Origin: Blastobasis lacticolella
Lineage: Eukaryota; Arthropoda; Insecta; Lepidoptera; Blastobasidae
DNA length: 64,000 nt
Assembly: GCA_905147135.1 (NCBI GenBank)
Contig: LR990054.1
Span: forward strand, 11,445,001 to 11,509,000
Direction: 5' to 3'
Both the position numbers and the translations under genes were made by a program. Below, piece after piece: positions 52,501 to 61,279 of this stretch. Positions within the stretch are counted from its first letter, which is position 1. Every line of letters starts with the position of its first letter. Under the pieces are notes generated by a model. That model saw only the letters and a list, made by a program, of their open reading frames with translations. It was not told the DNA's origin and did no database searches.

Positions 52501-55030
52501 GCATATTTCTTTATAGAGGTTTTTATGTTCAACTAATGGACCCGGCGTCACTTCGTTTGCGTACACCTGCTTTACCCCTACCTACCTTTACGTTTTGCTT
52601 TTACGTTACGTTAAAGCTTGTAAACCTTTCCCTTGAAACACTCTATTTATTGTTGAAAACCGCATTAAAATCCGTTGCGTAGCTTAAAAGATGTAAGCGT
52701 ACATAGTATAGATTCGTAGGGCGGCGACTTTGTTTCATACTATTTTTAGATTGTGATCAGTATAAATGAATAAATTAGCAGCACAGCGTTAATTTTCTCA
52801 TATACAACACTTTCAAACACAAATATAAATCTTTGAATAGTGACTCGTCTATGTCAACATATTAATCATTAATGTTTTTCAGCGTAGGAGCTTCCAGAAG
52901 GAAATCAATATTTGATGAACAGTGTAAATTAAAATAGTGAGGTGCATTTTTCTCATATACAAATATTAATCTGTAAACAGTGGGTTATTGTCTAAGGTAA
53001 ATGTTAGCATATGAATATTAATCCTTATCAGTTTTTGTCATATGACGCAATCATTAATAGGTACACTTTTTGTAGATGTAAATTTACCGGGTATTTACAA
53101 AAACAGCTAAAACCACTGTAAAATGCGTGATAAAAACAGCAATTACTCGAAATACCTATTTATTTAGTAACAATGTACATGCTTACGAGCAAGATATTAT
53201 AGATATTGTATGCCAACCCTATCTGATGGAATAAAGGCAGAGGGATGATTATGACTCGAAATACGCATTACTTATTGTTGCGTCCATTAAATTTCAATTT
53301 TGAGATCCTAGAGTTGGACTTGAATTTTCTCCACAGAAAATTTGGATTTTTTGGAGATTTTCTCTCCAGAGAGAGTTTTTTTTTCTTTTTTTGGTGGATG
53401 GTGGAGGATTGATGTATTTATTTATTATCTGTCCAAATTGACTTGTCTTATTTGGTTAAGGAAATGATGTATATAAGTAGATAATGTGCAGCAGTATTCG
53501 TCAAAATTCACATTCTATGTGTTTATTATATAATTTAAGACATCTATACACAATGTACGTAGCGTGATTGAAACGGCATGTCATGATTTTGGGCATCATT
53601 TGTTCACCAAATAAGACAAGTCAGTTTGGGCAGATCATACTAAACAGTGGCGGTCTTAAAGCTATTAGCGCCCGCTTACACACCGCGCACGCGTTGTGTT
53701 CGCCTAGATACAGTGCAACTACCGGACAGGGAAAATGCACTACTAAAGCTTATTTTCTTACCCACACTCACCGAAGCAACCTTATAAGGCTTACCGACAC
53801 CTTCCTCAAGGCTTTGGAGACTTTGCAGTTTTGTCCTAATCGGTTCAGAAAGGGAAATTTCACGTTTTTTCCAACGACCTCAAATATTTCTAGAACTACT
53901 CTACTGTATTCGCACAAATTAATAATCACCGTCCGCCTTAACCATGATCCAGGATTTGGGCGATCAGGTAAGTAGTAACAGTAGAGCGACTGATATCTGA
54001 CCTCCGTGACCCTGCTACCAAGGGAACCTGACCAAATTGGATCATTGATCGATGGTTACACATTCAGTATTCGTCACGATGTTTTCCCTCACCGTCAGAG
54101 CATCGGTTAGTATTCAACTAATGTGTGTAACTCCGAAAAGAGTCATTGGTACATGATTGATTGGTATCTACTTCTCGCTTACGAGTCGGACACCCTAACC
54201 GCTCGGCCACAGTTCCTCCATACTATAGATAGTTTAAAACATTATGTGAATACTAAAGAGTTTTTTAATAAGATTTTATATGTAGAATAAATATTATATA
54301 AAGAAAGGTTGTCGACAATGGAATTTCATTCACATCTACATCGATAAATTTTCTTAGTAATTTAGCCATGATTTACTAGGGGAGCACGGCGCGACTTCGT
54401 TCGCGTAGCGTTCTATTCATACCCTACACATACCCTACACCTACCCTACACCTACCCTAACCTACCCCTACCTACCCTTGTTTATTACAAATCTTGCCCT
54501 AACACTTACAAATACAACAAAAAATAAATGATTAAATAGGTGCAGCCGTTGTAAAATTATACGCGAACATGGGACATGGGATCCCTTGAGTTATAATATT
54601 GCAATTTTCCTATTGAACTCAAGTTTTTTTATTTATATAATACAGTATGTTACACACTGATAATGTGGCTTTTTATAAGTGAACATTTAAAAAATTGGTT
54701 ATGTATTTTTTGAGTTTATCTAGTACAAACAAACAAATGGACAAACAATCAAATCTTTCCTCATTATAATATTGGTATAGATTAAGGCGAAAGAAATAGT
54801 CCATTTAGGGTGCACTCAGGTTTCACGAACACGCCACGAATGTAGCGTTGTTGTGCAGTTGCTGCAACAGCCTGCGAAACCAGAAGAGAAGAAGAAGAGA
54901 GTGCGAAGAAACAATTGAAAACATAGAAACAAAGTCAAAACTCACGCGCTAGCTTTGCGTATCCAGTTTGAAACAAACACTTTAGGACTACTAGGAGCAC
55001 ACAGAGATAAATTGTATTGGATTTGGCCAT
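46427..55030 (-). CDS. JHBP/takeout-family secreted protein, gene C (complete, five exons)
   Basis: Exons 55030-54946, 52376-52154, 50491-50361, 47618-47463 and 46593-46427 give 253 codons plus TAA, with intron phases 1, 2, 1, 1 as in gene B. The signal peptide is about residues 1-25 (hydrophobic run TIYLCVLLVVLKCLF). Mature landmarks are HPC at 33-35, the second cysteine at 43, GIPEIGVASLDPF, LLFPINGEGD at 132-141, YSFDYGD and FLNENW. No stop or frameshift is present and all splice sites fit consensus. It lies upstream of gene B in the same orientation, 11 kb away. By eye the two differ at 15 of 73 whole codons in exon 2 and 8 of 51 in exon 4. The role is inferred from the family: a secreted hydrophobic-ligand carrier, possibly of juvenile hormone. 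Introns hold SINE, LINE and MITE insertions. Confidence 0.92.
47091..47437. mobile_element. MITE with TA target duplication beside gene C exon 4
   Basis: Left end ATTTGCCATCGTACACCTCA; inverted right end TTTTGTCATCGTACACCTCA. Each arm continues with TTCATTTCCA-like sequence. TA flanks both sides (47089-47090 and 47438-47439), as for Tc1/mariner-type MITEs. An extra copy of the end sequence lies inside at 47345-47375. The right end is 23 bp from the exon 4 donor of gene C. Confidence 0.78.
47463..47618 (-). CDS. Gene C exon 4
   Basis: 156 nt, acceptor CTCTTCTAG, donor GTAAGT. It encodes RMKVDINTKYIKDANGVDH, IKDYKYSFDYGDK and DLKNLFKESKEL. Confidence 0.92.
47665..48350 (-). mobile_element. Short repeat (family 2) split by about 440 bp
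   Basis: One part is at 47665-47760 (CATAACAGTCCACTGCAGGA to GGCAGGCGGGTGGGAGAT). The other is at about 48202-48350 (GCATTGCTATAAATATAACA, CGCTGCTGCCCATTTTCCAG, GGACACCACACAGCC). The joining point matches intact copies. The inserted 47761-48201 has no recognised family; it contains several CGAATATT motifs and a short GCGAGGC/GCCTCGC stem. Confidence 0.7.
48650..48997 (-). mobile_element. Full-length SINE family 1 in gene C intron 3
   Basis: Complete body and head in inverted order: CCTTAACCATGATCCAGGAT, GACCAGATTGGATCATGGTT, ATGTTTTCCCTCACCGTAAG, AAAGAGTCATTGGTACATGG, GGGATTCGAAGCCGGTACCT and CTCGCTTACGAGTTGGATAC. Confidence 0.85.
49862..50190 (-). pseudogene. LINE ORF2 fragment in gene C intron 3
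   Basis: The minus-strand frame reads LGHIVTSNLNDDEDIERERR, NMIARRFARCTDEVKITLFK, SYCQSFYSSALWVSYTRRAY and VQYNNAFRMLLRLPRFCSAS. This is a post-RT segment common in insect LINEs. It is open for about 110 codons but lacks both ends. Confidence 0.75.
50361..50491 (-). CDS. Gene C exon 3
   Basis: 131 nt, acceptor CAATTTCCAG, donor GTAAGT. It encodes MEFHTNLTIKGQYTAEGQ and ILLFPINGEGDAKIKL. Confidence 0.92.
50760..52030 (+). pseudogene. LINE reverse transcriptase copy interrupted by a hAT MITE, gene C intron 2
   Basis: Readable parts are LKSMKRSKSPGHGSLSVEHL near 51120-51180, LLKTVVVPIVKNRTGDVSD, ATVVAKVLDSVLDRQFEKDL, AQFGFRAGLSTETAVVCLKR, AYTSFLDLSKAFDMLFHDV and RWEGLLSESFGLE (51321-51683). 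The inserted MITE (51684-51948) breaks the frame. Past it, YGVRLGV continues the expected GVRQG-like motif. Stops upstream of 51321 show it was already decayed or has decayed since. Confidence 0.8.
51684..51948. mobile_element. 265-bp hAT-type MITE nested in the LINE
   Basis: Ends CAGGGATCCCCAAACTAT and, inverted, CAGGGATTCCCAAAGTGG are typical of hAT elements. A perfect 8-bp target duplication GTCTAGAG flanks it (51676-51683 and 51949-51956). It has an internal 11-bp palindrome (ATATCGACCCC/GGGGTCGATAT) near the right end. No coding sequence. Confidence 0.95.
52154..52376 (-). CDS. Gene C exon 2
   Basis: 223 nt, acceptor AATTTCCAG, donor GTGAGT. It encodes DFIHPCGAENFAACV, AIPEFVKGIPEIGVASLDPF, KIAIPLSGLKVTYYQGKVTG and FRKAVIDNV. 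Confidence 0.93.
52540..52745 (+). repeat. Dispersed repeat (CGTCACTTCGTTTGCGT family) in gene C intron 1
   Basis: It runs from GGCGTCACTTCGTTTGCGTA through TTTACCCCTACCTACC and TTGTTGAAAACCGCATTAAA to AGATGTAAGCGTACATAGTA. Relatives lie at 33645-33790 and 43005-43330. Confidence 0.5.
53930..54215 (-). mobile_element. SINE family 1 copy in gene C intron 1
   Basis: Inverted body and head: CGCCTTAACCATGATCCAGG, GAACCTGACCAAATTGGATC, ATGTTTTCCCTCACCGTCAG, AAAGAGTCATTGGTACATGA and TCTCGCTTACGAGTCGGACA. The B box is damaged. Confidence 0.8.
54370..54590 (+). repeat. Dispersed repeat with CCTACAC-type short tandem array
   Basis: It starts GGCGCGACTTCGTTCGCGTA, followed by irregular CCTACAC/CCTACC units (54421-54478) and a tail with AGGTGCAGCCGTTGTAAAAT. 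It belongs to the same broad family as 45600-45720 and 38630-38690. Confidence 0.55.
54946..55030 (-). CDS. Gene C exon 1 (start codon and signal peptide)
   Basis: ATG at 55030-55028. It encodes MAKSNTIYLCVLLVVLKCLF and then QTGYAKLA, and leaves in phase 1 at a GTGAGT donor. It clearly aligns with exon 1 of gene B. Confidence 0.92.
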
Positions 55031-55152
55031 GGCTCTGTTCAAAAATATTACACAATAAAATAATTTACGTCCCCACCGCGTCCGCAGCCACAACTGAGTG
55101 CTTGCGTAAGCGTAAGCTTACTGTACACTAAAGGCCAACATTATAATTATAA

Positions 55153-55158
55153 TAAATA
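55153..55158 (-). promoter_or_regulatory. TATA-like box of gene C
   Basis: TATTTA on the minus strand, 123 bp before the start codon, in the same local context (CACTATTTATTAT) as in gene B. Confidence 0.5.
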
Positions 55159-55208
55159 GTGGACAGACCTCTAGTACTTCCCGTTTGTCTATCGCGTTTG
55201 AAAACACA

Positions 55209-55216
55209 TATCGATA
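55209..55216. promoter_or_regulatory. TATCGATA palindrome upstream of gene C (DRE-like)
   Basis: It starts 179 bp before the ATG, within CATATCGATAACTG. The same 14-bp block is present at the same distance before gene B. Confidence 0.5.
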
Positions 55217-55309
55217 ACTGTCGATATTACATTTCGTTTGGTAATTCCTAATTGGTCATCTTAGGTGAAAAACTTAATTTTTTATAAAATTAAACAATAC
55301 AATACATAT

Positions 55310-56193
55310 GTCGCAGCCATCTGGATAAATCAGCCAATTAATGAGAAGGCTAGTCCTTTAATTAAACGCCGGCATTTAATTAAATGGCTAAAGTATAACT
55401 AGCCAAGTTGTCGAACGTAACGTCTGACTACTTGGCTGAACGTTATTTAGCCGTTTTGTTAAAGGGTATACAGATGGTTGGTTTGAGTGACCATAAGTTC
55501 GCTGGTGAACTTAAATGGTAAACTTTATTTAAGATAAAAGATAATGAAATAATAAAGATCACTTTTATTTAATAAAACATTATTAGTGGCAAGATATTAA
55601 ATAAGTAGGTATACAATTAATTGTATTGTGTACCTATAACAGTATTTTACTCAGTAAAAATATTTAATAAAAACTTTAAATTTATAACTTATTTACTACT
55701 TGTAACTATGTAGTAGGAACAACAGCAACAGTGCACTTTCTTATTTTACAATATTAAATATAAAATGACACAAAAGTTTAGCATTTCTAATTAAAGGTAA
55801 GTAATGTAAGTATAAAAAGAAAATGAACATATTAACTTATCTTAACTCTTACTTAACGTTATGTCAATTCTTACTTAAAAGAACGTAGGTACCACATTTA
55901 AAATTTTGTTAAAACGAAAAAAATACATTGCTTGCTGTGCGAGCTGTCTGACGCCAGATTTGTTTTGGTAACTACCAGAGCGCAGCAGTAGATAAAATTT
56001 GAACTAAATTTAAATCACCTGCCTTATTTTACTTCAGCCGTCTCCAAAGGGCTGGCTTTAATAAGGCAACTAGTTAAACGTTGAGTGATGTTAGTTAAAT
56101 CAACGATCGGTCTAGACATTCAATTGAATGCCGGCGATTAATTAACGGACTAGCCTTCTCATTAAATGGCTGATTTAACCAGATGGCTGCGAC
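55310..56193. mobile_element. 884-bp MITE with about 80-bp terminal inverted repeats
   Basis: Left end GTCGCAGCCATCTGGATAAA; inverted right end GTCGCAGCCATCTGGTTAAA. The arms continue with GAGAAGGCTAGTCC and CGCCGGCATT in both; about seven mismatches in 80 bp. The flanks ACATAT and ACATAC could be a 6-bp target duplication with one change. There is no transposase frame. It lies about 280 bp upstream of the gene C start, beyond the TATCGATA site. Confidence 0.82.
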
Positions 56194-56238
56194 ACATACA
56201 ACATACTCGTACAATCAATATTCCATATAGATATTATA

Positions 56239-56853
56239 TCAATGACGCAGAGACGCATTGTTTGTCGAGTTTAAGGCAAAGAGAACACCCAATAAATTGG
56301 CTTTTTCTATTGCGCTATGGTACCCTGGGGTACCGTCAGGTTTACACAGTAGAGGAAAGGACGACTGACTAAAATTTCCCTCGGCAACTTTGGCGAGCGA
56401 CCAGAATGCCCGGCTACCAGAAGGGTAGCTCGTGAGTCGCTTGCCAATTCTCCTCACGAAGGCGAACTTTGCTCTGTTCCTTGAAGCAGCATTTAACTTC
56501 CGCTTTACATCAGCAATATTCGGGTCCCGATTGAGGAGACCAGTGGTCCAAGCTTCGTACGCAGATTGCTTCGCTTGTCGAGCCTTTCTGCATGGCCAAT
56601 GACACCACGGTCGTCTCCGTGCCCCAGTAGCCACTAGCGGGTTAGGAATGAAGCAGTCCTTACCCGCTAAGATGGTCACGGCGACTGCGGTGGCACAGGT
56701 ATCAGGATCATCTGATGCAAAGCAGAGCTGCCTCCACGGGTACGATGCGTAAAATTCACGCAATCGATCCCAGTCTGCTGACTTATGGTGCCAAACACGA
56801 CGCCATCCAGTGGGCCCGGGAGAGTAGGATAGTGTACAAGGTATTTGTCGTAC
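56239..56853 (-). pseudogene. Non-LTR retrotransposon ORF2 fragment upstream of the RT domain
   Basis: The minus-strand frame reads LREFYASYPWRQLCFASDDP, ILAGKDCFIPN, RRPWCHWPCRKARQAKQSAY, RRIGKRLTSYPSGSRAFWSL and EKANLLGVLFALNS. This is the linker between endonuclease and RT in jockey/CR1-like elements. The same frame continues upstream of the ATG to about 56850. Its open length makes it one of the younger LINE pieces here, but both ends are missing. Confidence 0.78.
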
Positions 56854-57174
56854 TCAATGATTTTACATAAATTTTAGTCCTTGAGAAAAAACAATATCCA
56901 CCAATATAGAATTTTGTTCTTAACTTATCTATTATTCGACGGGTTACATTTCTTGCGGTATTTTTTTACTAAATCGGACCTGCTGTATACGAATTTTGAT
57001 GTTGGCACTCCTAATTCTCAAATTTCAAAACGGCGGCGGACGTGTGCATAAAAAATATTTTCTATTTCACTGAAACCTAGCGTGAGGGGTATCAAATGAA
57101 AACACTATCTGAGACAATGAGGGGCTTTCCTAATGTGGATATTGCAATTTTTTAATATGTCATAGTGTAAAAAT

Positions 57175-59011
57175 TTGAGATGAAACGGATATCGGGTAAC
57201 TGTCCGGTATCCGGCTTATCCGCTCTTAATTTACTATCCGGCCGGACACCGGATAATGCGTTAAGATCCGGCCGGATATCGGATAGTAATATTTATTTAT
57301 TTTAAAGTTTATTTATTGTCTGAATGACCTACCTATCTAGTAAGTAGAACATTTTAAGTGCAATCTAGCCTAAAGGCTAATACGTAATTTGAATTTAACA
57401 TAATTTGCTAAGTTAGAATAACTAAGAATGTGTCCATTAACACTTTTCTTATTACACTTATCGGGTTTGTCACACAGCGGCACCAGTCAACTCGTGACCA
57501 TGACGCATGCAACTGCGTCGAAATATCGAGGTAAAAACAATACTAACCGTGATAACTAACCCGATAATATGTGTAGTGAAAGTGTAGTGAATAACCACGA
57601 AAGTCTTAAAACTTTTCTTATTGTCTGTATTAAGGGAAAGATACAATAATTTTGTGTTCTTTGTATTATGCACTCGTTGTACCACGTGTCTTTTATATTC
57701 ACAACACTAACTCAAAAGGTTTTGTCCTTTTTAGTCTTCGCACTATGTTCGTGTTATCGAGGATATAGTTTATTGTGCACAATAAATAGTATACAAAATT
57801 GACATCAGACAACATCGTAATTGGTACTGCTTATTTCTAAAATAATATCTTCTAGCCAAACAACGGAAGAGAGAGGGCAAAATCGAGAGATTCAGATGGC
57901 GAGAACTTTAAATTTACTTATTAACTAGCTTTGGCCTCCGACTTCGTCCACGTAAAATCGTTTAATTGACCTCCCTAATGTATGAAAACTAGTACTTCGG
58001 AAAGGTCAAGCTGTATATCTGGTTCTAACCAACCAAATAAGATTAAGCGTGGCCAAGTTTTTAAGTTTGAACCCAAACTACCAAACTGTGATAACCCCAT
58101 CAAACTCTATTCATCGCCGTTTCCATATTTCGTATTGTTTATTTTGGTTCTACATCAGGTGTTCAAGTTTCCAAAATCAATTATACCATATATGTTTCCC
58201 AGGTTTAATAACAACACGACAACAAAAGTTTCATTCAAATCCGTCCAGTAGTTCCGGAGATTAGCGTGTACAAATAGACAAACAGACATAAAATTTAAAA
58301 ATTATTATTCTATTACTATTTCTTCATCGACCTAATTTTTTTTTAAATATATACTATGTACAGACATACGTTTTTACTGTTTTATTATATGTATATAAAT
58401 TATATACCACAATTAAATTATATAAACAACGATGTATAAATACATACATACAAATATGTATATATAAATCATGGATAACAAATGGAAATATAGTGCTCTT
58501 TTACTCGTTTTTAAAACGTATCAGGCGAAGGACTATAGTACGTTAAATAGTGTATGATAAGTCCATGAAAGCTATTTTGTTGATCGTAAAAAGTTATCTC
58601 AAAACCATAACTATTAATTAATCAAAGGACTGTTGATTAGATATGTACCTATTGTTAATTTGGTAGGTCAGCAAACATTTTTATTATTTTCCAAATTTGG
58701 CTAAATTAAATTGCATTAAAAATACTAATTTTGCCCTCCATTGAGAGGTAGTATGCGATTTTGCTTGTCGCGAATTATTCATTGTACTCCGCTCTACAAT
58801 GCTGGGAGCTAATGTGTAAGCCCGTTTATTGAAAATATGAATCCGTTCGAAGTCGGAAGAATTATTCTGATCAACGCTCAAATTATTCGCATTGAACGAA
58901 GCCTTACACAGCCTTAAACACTTGTTCAGAAACGATGTCCTGCCAAATATCTGGTCTAGCCGGATATTCGGTATCCGGCATCCGGCCAAACAACTATCCG
59001 TTTCATCTCTA
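57175..59011. mobile_element. hAT-like element, larger copy (1837 bp)
   Basis: Ends TTGAGATGAAACGGATA and, inverted, TAGAGATGAAACGGATA. The flanks GTAAAAAT (57167-57174) and GTTAAAAT (59012-59019) form an 8-bp target duplication with one mismatch. Both ends have dense CCGGATA motifs. Other repeats are nested inside: a copy of the CCTCCGACTTCGTCC family at 57925-58265 and a GCATGCAACTGCGTCG repeat near 57505-57525. The minus frame 59091-58684 has no family that I recognise. Confidence 0.75.
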
Positions 59012-59280
59012 GTTAAAATATAGATCAAAACTAGCAAGTCGGTAAAAATAATTTCGTAATCCGTCATTAAATGGTGGTGACCACTTTCCATCAGGTGGCC
59101 CGCTTGCCTGTTTGCCTACCGTATGACATAAAAAAATAATTAAATGACTGAGTTATAAAATATTCAAGTTTACACATTTTCTCACGAGAAATAAGTTATA
59201 GAGGCTTATTAAAATACCAATATTAGTAGGTATACCAAAATAATTCAGCGGTGGTAAAATAGTGCAACTATACAACAGAA

Positions 59281-59425
59281 GTCGCGGCTTACAAACTGAA
59301 CACAAAACGCGTATGCATCGTGCTCTCATAGTCACCGCGTAGCAACCTGACAGAAAACCGGGTGTGGGTACGACATGGTGATTGTGCGGTGACTATGCGG
59401 TGTTGCGCGTTTGTTTACAACTAAT
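59281..59425. mobile_element. Small MITE-like inverted repeat (AGTCACCGC family)
   Basis: CATAGTCACCGC at 59327-59338 pairs perfectly with GCGGTGACTATG at 59386-59397. The outer parts (CACAAAACGCG and CGCGTTTGTTTACAA) are weaker inverted partners. Confidence 0.55.
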
Positions 59426-60117
59426 GAGCTAAGCTGAAAATTGCATAAATATTTGGTACAAACTGTATGGGCTCTAAGTATTTAGTAGGATCGAAGTCAG
59501 TATTAATAAACCTTTGGAAACGGGAATTATATTCAATATTTAAAGAAAAACTGCGCCAATGTTGTTTTAATATGTTAAGAGTAGCTTAAATTTTTAAAGA
59601 CTATCGACAAAATCTAACCATTACGAAACATCACTTCCAACCCATTTCTTAAACACAACGTGTTTACCTCAACGACCGTGATTCATTTACCGGAATGGAT
59701 TCGAGCATGACAAGGTCTATCTTTTTTTTAAACTCCTAACGGATGCGGAATATTTTTAAAGTAAAATAGCTAAAATTAACTTACCTACTGTTCAGGCACA
59801 CAAATTGAACAGAAGTCGGAAACAATATTGTTTCCTTATACTTTTTAATATAATTGGTTGCTGGTTCCCTGGATTTACAAATTTGGAAGATTGAAAGGGC
59901 CTTTGCCCTGCAGTGATACAGAAATGGCTAAAAATAAAAATCGTTTAAAAGTGGAACTTTTAAAAGGGTTTTAAATTTGTATGAAAATATTAAAACCCAG
60001 CGTAACTTTGAAACAATATATTTTAATGAAAATCTGACAAACCACAGGTATAGCTGATATTGGTTTCTAGATTATGTCTACAAAACTTCATTGGCTTTAA
60101 TGGCGTAATATGAAATA

Positions 60118-61075
60118 CACTGACCGTCAAAACTTAGTACCACACTTTAAAATTGCATTAACTTTTAAAGAATACAAGATATATTTACGAAATAAAAAAG
60201 ATTAGAAAGAGGATTCCATTTTTAAATCAAAGGTTTATAGTTGATAACGTTATTTTATGGAATGGCTGAAAAAACGTTATAAACAAAACCACTCCTTTAT
60301 GTTGCTGTAGACACCTTGGCTTTGGAGTCACAATTCATCAACTTTTATGATTTGTTAGTTTTTGCTTTATTATGACTCCAAGGTGTCTACAGCACGTAAA
60401 CTTTACTTATCATGCCTCCTACAGCACGTAAACTTTACTTATCATGCCTCTTTCACGTGAAGAATGTGCAAGAATCATGTTTTTTCTGGAATTAGGCGTG
60501 TGTATGCATCGTACTGTTGTACGTTGTAACTTAAAACGCTCCATCAGGTGAAATGAAAGTACAAAGAAACCCGAAAACAATCTAGGGAGACCTTGTAATG
60601 GCAGACCCAGGTGCACGAGGATCCGAGAAGACCGCTATATTGTTTCCACAGTGTTGAGAAATCGCCACCTCAATGCAGTTAAAGTCCAGCAACAGCTTCA
60701 TCAGACCCAAAGAGACTACATTAGGACAGATCAGTAAGAAGAAGACTTTTTGAAGCATACCTGACGCCCCAAAAGCCACCATGTATGCCCAAACTGGAGA
60801 GAGGGCATTGACTAGCAAGACTGCGCTACGCCCGTTAATATATAACGATGGGGTAAAGAATAATGGGCTAAAGTTTTGTTCACAGATGAGTCTAGATACT
60901 CACTATTCACTTCTGATGGAAGGCGAAATCACTATAGGAGACCTGGTTTCTATACATTTTATATGAAAGTAAATTGGACGGGCGCTGCGTCTGCGACGTG
61001 TCTGCGTCTTACGTCTTTTTTGTGTGGCCGCTCGCTATGGGTTTCCCTCTTAATTTTATGTTGGGGGTTTTAACA
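60118..61075 (+). pseudogene. Decayed Tc1/mariner-like transposase
   Basis: After a TA (60116-60117), a Tc1-like end (CACTGACCGTCAAAACTTAG) begins. From an ATG at 60444 the frame reads MPLSREECARIMFFLELGVC with MHRTVVRCNLKRSIR, a Tc1-type DNA-binding N-terminus. Further on come GRPRCTRIREDRYIVSTVLR-like residues near 60595-60660 and FTDESRYSLFTSDGRRNHYR at about 60878-60938, holding the second catalytic aspartate. Stops and frameshifts separate them, and the C-terminal third with the last acidic residue is gone. No right terminal repeat was seen. Confidence 0.8.
60303..60451. repeat. Inverted repeat plus 32-bp tandem duplication inside the Tc1 leader
   Basis: TGCTGTAGACACCTTGG...AGTCA at 60303-60330 pairs with TGACTCCAAGGTGTCTACAG (from 60373), the left arm having 6 extra bases. 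Next, a unit starting CTACAGCACGTAAACTTTAC is repeated twice back to back, ending just at the transposase ATG. Confidence 0.75.
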
Positions 61076-61099
61076 ACTCTGTATATTTATTTTAAAGCA

Positions 61100-61270
61100 T
61101 TGGAAGCGTGCATATCCTTCGACGATCGGCAGTACACTGACGCGCGTGACGCGACATACATATGTGTAAAAGTGCATGTCGCGTCACATGGCATCACGTA
61201 GCATAAGTCCAGTGTGGCTCTAATGTCACGTCGTGTTACGTGGCATGGCAACACATCACTATGATGGGGC
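61100..61270. repeat. GC-rich hairpin repeat
   Basis: GTGACGCGACAT (61146-61157) and ATGTCGCGTCAC (61176-61187) form a perfect 12-bp stem in a CpG-rich patch. Probably a MITE remnant that replaced the end of the Tc1 copy. Confidence 0.55.
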
Positions 61271-61279
61271 GGTATTAAT

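Noticed and set aside
53568..53975. 135-codon plus-strand open frame
   Set aside because: Its end lies in a SINE and the rest has no recognised motif, splice context or coding-like composition.
54421..54478. Possible interstitial telomeric repeat (CCTAA)n
   Set aside because: The units are irregular CCTACAC/CCTACC, not the insect CCTAA pentamer, and belong to a dispersed repeat.
58684..59091. 135-codon minus-strand open frame in the larger hAT-like element
   Set aside because: It runs across the element's terminal repeat into flanking DNA, so it cannot be an intact transposase; no family recognised.
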